From an uncultured Faecalicatena sp. (GTDB lineage Bacteria > Bacillota > Clostridia > Lachnospirales > Lachnospiraceae): a stretch of DNA of 20,039 nucleotides. Shown here piece after piece: positions 1 to 6,673 of this stretch. A program made the translations under genes and the position numbers. Position 1 is the stretch's first letter, and every line of letters starts with the position of its first letter. The notes below the pieces were generated by a model. That model was not told the origin of the DNA, did not search any database, and saw nothing but the letters and a program-made list of their open reading frames with translations. Where the stretch lies: NCBI GenBank assembly GCA_902489075.1, contig CABTYO010000035.1, positions 1 to 20,039 of the forward strand, written 5' to 3'.

Positions 1-102
1 GCTGCGAGTACATTATACGGTGTTATGAATAGCAAGGGCAATAGGATAAATATACGTGCAGGAGTAAATTCAATGACGCTGGAATTCACTCCTGCCAACT
101 AG
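1..102 (+). CDS. 3' end of an unidentified protein gene (partial)
   Basis: Reading frame 1 is open from the first base to a TAG at 100-102 and gives the last 33 residues of a protein (starting AASTLYGVMN, ending LEFTPAN). The fragment is too short to assign a family. Support for a real gene end comes from the strong intrinsic terminator at 153-190 on the same strand and from the lack of any other gene before uvrB. A hairpin at 59-94 overlaps the last codons. Confidence 0.45.
   Translation, partial: AASTLYGVMNSKGNRINIRAGVNSMTLEFTPAN
59..94. repeat. Imperfect inverted repeat in the tail of the partial gene
   Basis: The arms are CAGGAGTAAATTC (59-71) and GAATTCACTCCTG (82-94). They can form a 13-pair stem with one A-C mismatch and a 10-base loop. 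No T-run follows, so it is not a standard intrinsic terminator. It could slow 3' exonuclease decay of the upstream mRNA or be chance. Confidence 0.4.
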
Positions 103-152
103 AATTTAAAAATACATTTAAGTTGTAAATATGTAATAAAAAATTAAGGCAT

Positions 153-196
153 AAAGTACAGAACAAACATTCGAATTTGTTCTGTACTTTTATTTT
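153..196 (+). terminator. Strong intrinsic terminator upstream of uvrB
   Basis: A perfect 15-bp stem pairs 153-167 (AAAGTACAGAACAAA) with 176-190 around an 8-base loop (168-175). A T-rich tail (TTTTATTTTAT) follows. The A-rich 5' side and T-rich 3' side would let it work in both directions. It separates the upstream gene from the uvrBA operon. Confidence 0.85.
160..173. promoter_or_regulatory. Candidate LexA (SOS) box inside the terminator stem
   Basis: AGAACAAACATTCG matches the Bacillus/Clostridia LexA consensus CGAACRNRYGTTYG at 12 of 14 positions; the mismatches are the first base and the G of GTTY. uvrBA is a classical LexA target in Firmicutes, which makes the location sensible. However, the site overlaps the terminator hairpin and is centred about 40 bases upstream of the -10 element, so the match could come from the palindrome. 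Confidence 0.35.
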
Positions 197-211
197 ATAT
201 TCTGATATAAT
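183..211 (+). promoter_or_regulatory. Probable uvrBA promoter with extended -10
   Basis: TGATATAAT at 203-211 is a perfect TATAAT with the TGn extension. The -35 region at 17-bp spacing (TGTACT, 183-188) is poor and falls in the 3' arm of the terminator, as is usual for extended -10 promoters. The uvrB start is about 60 bases downstream. Confidence 0.6.
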
Positions 212-271
212 CAAACCTAGTTACAGGAATAATAACTATATGATAGAACGATTCATAAAGGAGGAGCTTTC

Positions 272-2260
272 ATGGATCATTTTGAATTAGTATCAGAATA
301 TAAACCAACCGGGGACCAGCCCCAGGCTATCGCTGAACTGGTGAAGGGCTTCCAGGAAGGAAACCAGTGCCAGACACTTCTCGGTGTCACTGGTTCCGGT
401 AAAACATTTACAATGGCGAACGTTATCCAGCAGCTGCAGAAGCCAACACTGATTATTGCCCACAATAAAACTCTCGCTGCCCAGCTTTATGGAGAATTCA
501 AAGAATTCTTCCCCAATAATGCAGTGGAGTATTTTGTTTCCTACTACGATTATTACCAGCCGGAAGCCTACGTCCCATCCTCCGACACCTATATCGCCAA
601 GGATTCTTCCATCAATGATGAGATAGACAAGCTTCGTCTGTCCGCCACGATGGCGTTATCCGAGCGCCGGGATGTAATCATTGTAGCCAGTGTGTCATGT
701 ATCTATGGTCTGGGAAGTCCGGTGGATTACCAGAACATGGTGATCTCTCTCAGGCCGGGAATGATCCGGGACCGGGACGAGGTGATGGCGAAGCTGATTG
801 AGATTCAGTATGACCGCAACGAGATGGACTTTCACCGTGGAACCTTTCGGGTGCGGGGGGATGTCCTGGAGGTGATCCCTGCCAATGCAGAAGATGTGGC
901 AGTACGTATTGAGTGGTTTGGTGATGAGATTGACCGGATTACGGAGATTGATATCCTGACAGGAGAGATCAAGGATGAATTAAAGCATGTGGCGATCTTC
1001 CCGGCATCACATTATGTTGTGGATAAGGCGAATATTGAGCGTGCCGTGAAGGACATTGAGGAGGAACTGGAGGAACGCGTGAAGGAATTCAAGCGCCAGG
1101 ATAAGCTGATCGAGGCACAGAGGATTGCCGAGAGGACGAATTTTGATATTGAGATGTTAAAGGAGACAGGCTTCTGTTCCGGTATTGAGAACTACTCCAG
1201 GCATCTTGCAGGGCTGGAACCGGGACAGCCGCCATATACACTGATCGATTATTTCCCGGATGATTTTATTATGATGATTGATGAGTCACATAAGACGATT
1301 CCACAGATTGGCGGAATGTATTCCGGGGACCAGTCCAGAAAGACCACGCTGGTAGAATATGGGTTCCGCCTTCCGTCGGCAAAGGACAACAGACCCTTGA
1401 ATTTTACGGAATTTGAAAGTAAAATAAATCAGGTCATGTTCGTCTCGGCAACGCCGGGAGTCTATGAAGAAGAGCATGAACTGCTCAGGGCCGAGCAGGT
1501 GATCCGTCCGACAGGACTTTTGGATCCGGAAGTTGAGGTTCGCCCGGTTGAGGGGCAGATCGATGACCTGATCGGGGAAGTGAATAAGGAAGTTTCAAAG
1601 AAGAACAAGGTGCTTGTGACCACGCTGACCAAGCGGATGGCAGAGGATCTGACCGACTATATGCGTGAAGTGGGAATCCGGGTCAAGTATCTCCATTCGG
1701 ATGTGGACACACTTGAGAGAACGGAGATTATCCGGGATATGCGTCTGGATGTGTTTGACGTGCTTGTGGGAATCAATCTTTTACGAGAAGGTCTGGACAT
1801 TCCGGAGATCACACTGGTTGCGATTCTGGATGCGGATAAGGAAGGGTTCCTGCGTTCCGAGATTTCTCTGATCCAGACGATTGGCCGTGCGGCGAGAAAT
1901 TCCGAGGGTCATGTTATCATGTATGCGGATAAGATCACGGATTCCATGCGGATCGCGATGGATGAGACACAGCGCCGCCGTGAGATCCAGATGAAGTACA
2001 ATGAGGAACACGGAATTACACCGACGACCATCCAGAAGTCCGTCAGGGACCTGATCAGTATTTCCAAGAAGGTTGCTGCGGAAGAGATGCAGATGGAGAA
2101 GGATCCGGAGTCCATGAGCCGGAAAGAACTGGAGAAGCTGATTGCGGATCTGTCGAAGCAGATGAAGAAGGCGGCGGCAGAGTTGAATTTCGAGGCGGCA
2201 GCAGAGCTGCGTGACAAGCTTGTGGAATTAAAGCGGAGTCTGAATGATTTGGATGATTAG
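272..2260 (+). CDS. uvrB: UvrABC excinuclease subunit B
   Basis: UvrB is the damage-verifying helicase-like subunit of nucleotide excision repair. It is loaded by UvrA at a lesion and then recruits UvrC for the cuts. The 662-residue product has the usual family length. Walker A is GVTGSGKT (38-45). The Tyr-rich DNA-clamping beta-hairpin is YYDYYQPEAYVP (91-102), the Walker B-type motif is DESH (337-340), and helicase motifs (VLVTTLTKRMAEDLT, IQTIGRAARN) lie in the second half. A C-terminal UVR helical hairpin (about 620-657, NFEAAAELRDKL) binds UvrA or UvrC. The start follows AAAGGAGG at 257-264, seven bases before the ATG. It is the first gene of a uvrB-uvrA operon, 70 bases ahead of the preferred uvrA start. 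I see nothing odd. Confidence 0.98.
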   Translation: MDHFELVSEYKPTGDQPQAIAELVKGFQEGNQCQTLLGVTGSGKTFTMANVIQQLQKPTLIIAHNKTLAAQLYGEFKEFFPNNAVEYFVSYYDYYQPEAYVPSSDTYIAKDSSINDEIDKLRLSATMALSERRDVIIVASVSCIYGLGSPVDYQNMVISLRPGMIRDRDEVMAKLIEIQYDRNEMDFHRGTFRVRGDVLEVIPANAEDVAVRIEWFGDEIDRITEIDILTGEIKDELKHVAIFPASHYVVDKANIERAVKDIEEELEERVKEFKRQDKLIEAQRIAERTNFDIEMLKETGFCSGIENYSRHLAGLEPGQPPYTLIDYFPDDFIMMIDESHKTIPQIGGMYSGDQSRKTTLVEYGFRLPSAKDNRPLNFTEFESKINQVMFVSATPGVYEEEHELLRAEQVIRPTGLLDPEVEVRPVEGQIDDLIGEVNKEVSKKNKVLVTTLTKRMAEDLTDYMREVGIRVKYLHSDVDTLERTEIIRDMRLDVFDVLVGINLLREGLDIPEITLVAILDADKEGFLRSEISLIQTIGRAARNSEGHVIMYADKITDSMRIAMDETQRRREIQMKYNEEHGITPTTIQKSVRDLISISKKVAAEEMQMEKDPESMSRKELEKLIADLSKQMKKAAAELNFEAAAELRDKLVELKRSLNDLDD

Positions 2261-2330
2261 GGAAAAGAATGAATAATTCACAGAAAATACAGAAGAATAA
2301 GATATGACAGGAGTACAGGAAGGGAAAAAC

Positions 2331-5183
2331 ATGGCAAAGAAGATGGATGCCCGCCAGTATATCAAGATACGCGGGGCAAATGAAAATAACCTGAAAAATA
2401 TTGATCTGGACATTCCAAGGAATGAGCTGGTGGTGCTTACCGGACTGAGTGGTTCGGGTAAGTCGTCACTGGCATTTGATACGATCTACGCAGAAGGACA
2501 GAGGAGATATATGGAATCGTTGTCTTCCTATGCAAGGCAGTTCCTCGGGCAGATGGAGAAGCCCAATGTGGAGAGCATAGAGGGACTTTCTCCGGCCATT
2601 TCCATTGACCAGAAGTCTACGAATCACAACCCCCGTTCTACTGTGGGGACCGTAACGGAGATCTATGATTACTTCCGTCTGCTGTATGCGAGAATTGGGA
2701 TCCCGCACTGTCCGAAGTGCGGCAGGGAGATCAAGAAGCAGACTGTGGACCAGATGGTGGATCAGGTCATGGAGCTTCCGGAGGGAACGAAGATCCAGCT
2801 GATGGCACCGGTTGTGCGTGGAAGAAAAGGAACCCATGCCAAGCTTCTGGAACGTGCCAAGAGAAGCGGATATGTCAGAGTCAGGGTCGACGGGAATCTG
2901 TATGAACTTTCAGAGGAGATCACTCTGGATAAGAATATTAAGCATAATATAGAGATTATTGTCGACCGTCTTGTCGTAAAGCCGGGAATCGAGAAAAGGT
3001 TGACAGATTCTGTAGAAAGTGTGCTTGCCCTGGCAGAAGGGCTTCTGGTCGTAGATATTATCGGCGGAGAACCGATGAACTTCAGCCAGAGTTTTGCCTG
3101 CCCGGACTGTGGGATCAGTATCGATGAGATCGAACCGAGAAGCTTCTCCTTTAATAATCCGTTCGGGGCATGCCCGGTCTGCTTTGGTCTGGGATATAAG
3201 ATGGAATTTTCGGAGGAACTGATGATCCCGGATCCATCCCTGAGCATCAATGAAGGTGCAATCGCGGTGATGGGATGGCAGTCCTGCACGGATAAGTCAA
3301 GCTTTACAAGGGCGATTCTGGACGCTTTATGCAAAGAGTACAAGTTCGACCTGGATACTCCTTTTGAAAAGTATCCGAAGAAGATCCATGATGTGATTAT
3401 GTACGGGACGAATGGAAAGTCCGTGAAGGTTTATTATAAAGGACAGCGCGGTGAAGGCGTCTATGATGTGGCGTTTGAGGGACTGATCAAGAATGTGGAG
3501 AGAAGATACCGTGAGACCGGGTCTGAGACGATGAAGGCGGAGTATGAGACTTTCATGAATATTACACCATGTTCCGAATGTGGGGGACAGCGTCTGAAAA
3601 AGGGATCTCTTGCGGTGACTGTGGGAGATAAGAATATCGCAGAGGTGACGGGCTATTCCATCGATAAGCTGCAGCAGTTCCTGGCTGATCTGGACCTGAC
3701 GGAGACGCAGAAGATGATTGGAAGCCAGATTTTAAAAGAAATTAAGGCAAGAATCCAGTTTCTGATCAACGTTGGCCTGGATTACCTGACACTTGCGAGA
3801 GCCACGGCATCTCTTTCAGGTGGAGAGGCACAGCGTATCCGTCTTGCGACGCAGATTGGCTCAGGACTGGTGGGCGTTGCCTATATTCTGGATGAGCCGA
3901 GTATCGGACTCCATCAGAGAGATAATGACAAGCTTCTGGATACATTGAAGCATCTGCGCGACCTGGGGAATACCCTGATTGTGGTGGAACATGATGAAGA
4001 TACCATGCTGGCCGCTGACTGCGTGGTCGATATCGGACCAGGAGCAGGGGAACATGGCGGTGAGGTGGTTGCCATCGGAACGGCCCAGGAGATTATGAAG
4101 AATAAGAACTCGATCACAGGGGCCTATTTAAGCGGCAGGCTTCAGATCCCGGTGCCGGAGAAACGTGAGAAGCCGACAGGGTATTTAAAGATCGTGGGTG
4201 CCCAGGAGAACAATCTGAAGAATATTGATGTGAAGATTCCTTTGGGAGTCATGACCTGTGTGACAGGTGTATCCGGTTCCGGTAAGAGTTCTCTTGTCAA
4301 TGAGATCTTATATAAGAAGCTGGCAAAGGAACTGAACCGTGCAAGGACCATTCCTGGAAAGCATAAGAGGATTGAAGGACTGGATCAGGTGGATAAAGTG
4401 ATTGATATCGACCAGTCCCCGATCGGACGCACCCCGCGGTCCAACCCGGCTACTTACACGGGTGTATTTGACCTGATCCGGGACCTGTTTGCGGCCACGC
4501 CTGATGCGAAGGCAAGAGGGTACAAAAAGGGAAGGTTCAGCTTCAATGTAAAGGGCGGACGCTGTGAGGCCTGCAGCGGCGATGGTATCCTGAAGATCGA
4601 GATGCATTTCCTGCCGGATGTCTACGTGCCCTGCGAGGTGTGCGGCGGCAAGCGCTATAACAGAGAGACCCTGGAAGTGAAGTATAAGGGAAAGACCATT
4701 TATGATGTCCTGAATATGACGGTGGAGGAGGCCCTGCACTTTTTTGAACATGTTCCAAGCATCCGAAGAAAGATGGAGACACTGTATGATGTGGGACTTT
4801 CTTACATCAGGCTGGGACAGCCGTCCACAGAGCTGTCTGGCGGTGAGGCACAGCGGATTAAGCTGGCGGCGGAGTTAAGCCGCAGAAGTACAGGGAATAC
4901 AGTCTATATTCTGGATGAGCCGACTACGGGGCTTCATTTTGCAGATGTCCACAAGCTGACAGAGATTTTAAGAAGGCTTTCAGGCGACGGGAATACGGTT
5001 GTCGTGATTGAACATAATCTGGATGTCATTAAGACTGCGGATTATATTATTGATATCGGGCCGGAAGGCGGCGACAAGGGCGGTACGATCGTAGCCACAG
5101 GTACACCGGAGGAAGTGGCCAAGAATCCGAACTCTTATACAGGAAAGTATATTACGGAAGCATTGAAAAAGAGCAGACGCTGA
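2331..5183 (+). CDS. uvrA: UvrABC excinuclease subunit A
   Basis: UvrA is the dimeric ABC-type ATPase that scans DNA for bulky lesions and loads UvrB. I chose the ATG at 2331 (950 residues) over the in-frame ATG at 2304 because AGGAAGGG (2317-2324) lies six bases upstream, while 2304 has only a weak site. Two ABC modules are complete: Walker A at 38-45 (GLSGSGKS) and 646-653 (GVSGSGKS), signature LSGGEAQR at 495 and 835, and Walker B ILDEPSIGLH and ILDEPTTGLH. Zinc modules use Cys257/260/281/284 and Cys745/748/768/771; CPKCG and CSECGG pairs in the first half are also typical. The stop is followed directly by a second in-frame TGA (5184-5186). Confidence 0.98.
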   Translation: MAKKMDARQYIKIRGANENNLKNIDLDIPRNELVVLTGLSGSGKSSLAFDTIYAEGQRRYMESLSSYARQFLGQMEKPNVESIEGLSPAISIDQKSTNHNPRSTVGTVTEIYDYFRLLYARIGIPHCPKCGREIKKQTVDQMVDQVMELPEGTKIQLMAPVVRGRKGTHAKLLERAKRSGYVRVRVDGNLYELSEEITLDKNIKHNIEIIVDRLVVKPGIEKRLTDSVESVLALAEGLLVVDIIGGEPMNFSQSFACPDCGISIDEIEPRSFSFNNPFGACPVCFGLGYKMEFSEELMIPDPSLSINEGAIAVMGWQSCTDKSSFTRAILDALCKEYKFDLDTPFEKYPKKIHDVIMYGTNGKSVKVYYKGQRGEGVYDVAFEGLIKNVERRYRETGSETMKAEYETFMNITPCSECGGQRLKKGSLAVTVGDKNIAEVTGYSIDKLQQFLADLDLTETQKMIGSQILKEIKARIQFLINVGLDYLTLARATASLSGGEAQRIRLATQIGSGLVGVAYILDEPSIGLHQRDNDKLLDTLKHLRDLGNTLIVVEHDEDTMLAADCVVDIGPGAGEHGGEVVAIGTAQEIMKNKNSITGAYLSGRLQIPVPEKREKPTGYLKIVGAQENNLKNIDVKIPLGVMTCVTGVSGSGKSSLVNEILYKKLAKELNRARTIPGKHKRIEGLDQVDKVIDIDQSPIGRTPRSNPATYTGVFDLIRDLFAATPDAKARGYKKGRFSFNVKGGRCEACSGDGILKIEMHFLPDVYVPCEVCGGKRYNRETLEVKYKGKTIYDVLNMTVEEALHFFEHVPSIRRKMETLYDVGLSYIRLGQPSTELSGGEAQRIKLAAELSRRSTGNTVYILDEPTTGLHFADVHKLTEILRRLSGDGNTVVVIEHNLDVIKTADYIIDIGPEGGDKGGTIVATGTPEEVAKNPNSYTGKYITEALKKSRR

Positions 5184-5196
5184 TGACACATATGAC

Positions 5197-5224
5197 AGCC
5201 CGGAATCCCTAGGGAGACCGGGCT
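5197..5224 (+). terminator. Weak terminator-like hairpin after uvrA
   Basis: AGCCCGG (5197-5203) pairs with CCGGGCT (5218-5224), and the 14-base loop contains the smaller palindrome TCCCTAGGGA. It sits 14 bases after the uvrA stop, which is right for a terminator. No T-run follows (TGAATTACATG), so intrinsic termination is uncertain. Confidence 0.35.
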
Positions 5225-5318
5225 TGAATTACATGTAAACTGTGTGAGGCAGAGAAAAGTCGAATTTTGCGGAAGAATTTTACAATCCTTAAGAAATACG
5301 AAAAATATAAAAAAAGGG

Positions 5319-5347
5319 TTTCCATTTTTGGAAAAGTTTATTATACT
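5319..5347 (+). promoter_or_regulatory. Candidate mreB promoter with palindrome over the -35
   Basis: TTTCCA (5319-5324) and TATACT (5342-5347) are separated by 17 bases and each matches the sigma-A consensus at four or more positions. The -35 is also the left arm of a perfect inverted repeat TTTCCA-TTTT-TGGAAA (5319-5334), which could be an operator or just A/T-rich chance. The mRNA leader would be about 175 bases. Confidence 0.45.
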
Positions 5348-5529
5348 ATTTGTGCAACTTAAGGTAAGACAGCATGAGTGAAAGAGAAAGAACATGAAGC
5401 ACTAAAGCATGAAAAGAACACAAAAGGGATGGATCCATACTGGATCCAAATACCTGCCTGGAGCAGAGAAACACGAAGGAATAGTGATGATAATAAGGAT
5501 TAGTAAGGGTTTTAGAAGGGAGAGTCAAT

Positions 5530-6519
5530 ATGTCTGTAGATATCGGAATAGATCTGGGTACAGCCAGTGTACTTGTATATGTAAAAGGCAAAGGGGTGGT
5601 GCTCAAAGAACCATCAGTTGTCGCATTTGACAGAGACACGAATGTCATCAAAGCAATTGGAGAAGAGGCACGCCTGATGCTGGGGAGAACACCGGGCAAT
5701 ATTACTGCAGTACGCCCGCTCCGTCAGGGTGTCATTTCAGATTATACGGTAACGGAGAAGATGATCAAGTATTTTGTGCAGAAGTCTCTTGGCAAGAGAA
5801 CCTTTAAGAAGCCGCGCATCAGCATTTGTGTGCCGAGCGGTGTGACAGAGGTTGAGAAGAAAGCTGTGGAGGAGGCTACATTTGCGGCCGGGGCAAGAGA
5901 GGTTCATCTGATTGAAGAGCCTGTGGCGGCGGCTATAGGTGCAGGGATCGATATTTCCAAGCCATGCGGGAATATGATCGTGGATATCGGAGGAGGAACT
6001 GCGGATATTGCGGTGATTTCTCTTGGCGGTACTGTTGTGAACACCTCGATTAAGATAGCAGGGGATGATTTTGACGAAGCGATTGTCCGTTATATGCGTA
6101 AGAAACATAATCTTCTGATCGGTGAGCGCACAGCAGAAGATATTAAGATAAAGATTGGAACAACCTATCCGCTGGTGGAGGAAGAGACGATGGAAGTCAG
6201 AGGGCGTAATCTTGTGACGGGCCTTCCGAAGACCGTTACGGTAACTTCCTCGGAGACAGAAGAGGCACTGCGTGAGGCGACCAGTCAGATCGTGGAGGCT
6301 GTCATTGCCGTGCTGGAACAGACACCGCCGGAGTTATCAGCAGATATTCTGGACCGTGGGATTGTCCTGACAGGCGGCGGAGCGATGCTTCGTGGATTAG
6401 AAGAGCTGATCGAGGAGAAGACAGGGATCCATACAATGACTGCCGAGGATCCGATGAAAGTTGTAGCCATCGGTACCGGACAGTTCGTAGAATTTATGAG
6501 CGGCAGAACCGATTTCTAA
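5530..6519 (+). CDS. mreB: MreB/Mbl-family actin-like cell-shape protein
   Basis: MreB-family proteins form membrane-associated filaments that guide side-wall peptidoglycan synthesis in rod-shaped cells. The 329-residue product has the usual length. It shows the actin-fold ATP-binding motifs: phosphate-1 DIGIDLGTAS (4-13), phosphate-2 DIGGGTAD (152-159), the IEEPVAAAIGAG segment just before it, and the adenosine motif VLTGGGAMLRGL near 283-294. The start is set by GAAGGGAG at 5515-5522, seven bases before the ATG. mreC and mreD do not follow, so this is a solo gene, more like the arrangement of Mbl or MreBH paralogues in Bacillus than the mreBCD operon. Sequence by eye does not separate MreB from Mbl. 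Confidence 0.93.
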   Translation: MSVDIGIDLGTASVLVYVKGKGVVLKEPSVVAFDRDTNVIKAIGEEARLMLGRTPGNITAVRPLRQGVISDYTVTEKMIKYFVQKSLGKRTFKKPRISICVPSGVTEVEKKAVEEATFAAGAREVHLIEEPVAAAIGAGIDISKPCGNMIVDIGGGTADIAVISLGGTVVNTSIKIAGDDFDEAIVRYMRKKHNLLIGERTAEDIKIKIGTTYPLVEEETMEVRGRNLVTGLPKTVTVTSSETEEALREATSQIVEAVIAVLEQTPPELSADILDRGIVLTGGGAMLRGLEELIEEKTGIHTMTAEDPMKVVAIGTGQFVEFMSGRTDF

Positions 6520-6594
6520 AGGCGAATGAGGTTCTGAAAAGAAGGCAGAGTTCAGATAGCAGAGGAAGGTTTTTAAGGCAGATAAAAGGGATGG

Positions 6595-6631
6595 GACAGA
6601 CTACTTCGGGAAGAGAGGGGAGGAGTCTGTC
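6595..6631 (+). terminator. Hairpin between mreB and recD2, possible weak terminator
   Basis: GACAGACT (6595-6602) pairs with AGTCTGTC (6624-6631). A smaller CTT-CGGG-AAG hairpin can form inside the loop. The following TTAACTTATG is not a proper T-run. It lies 75 bases after the mreB stop and 42 bases before the recD2 start, so it could be a terminator or an element in the recD2 leader. Confidence 0.3.
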
Positions 6632-6673
6632 TTAACTTATGTCAGATACTGTTATGCGATTGAGGAGGATATT

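Larger units (their letters stand above)
5184..5529. other. 346-base intergenic region between uvrA and mreB
   Basis: No convincing gene is present. From left to right it holds a GC-rich hairpin after uvrA, an A-rich stretch (about 5270-5317), a candidate promoter at 5319-5347 and an AG-rich leader of about 180 bases. The leader includes a doubled palindrome TGGATCCA at 5430-5437 and 5441-5448. A 73-codon open frame at 5409-5630 overlaps the mreB start in another frame and looks like chance. Confidence 0.6.

Noticed and set aside
2304..2330. Upstream ATG as the uvrA start
   Set aside because: It would add nine residues with no UvrA similarity and has a poor ribosome site compared with the ATG at 2331.
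2762..3343. 193-codon open frame on the - strand opposite uvrA
   Set aside because: It is antisense to a conserved region of uvrA including a zinc module, has no family resemblance, and is explained by uvrA codon use.
5409..5630. 73-codon open frame before mreB as a leader peptide
   Set aside because: It has no good ribosome site, overlaps the mreB start in another frame and lacks any pattern expected of a regulatory leader peptide.
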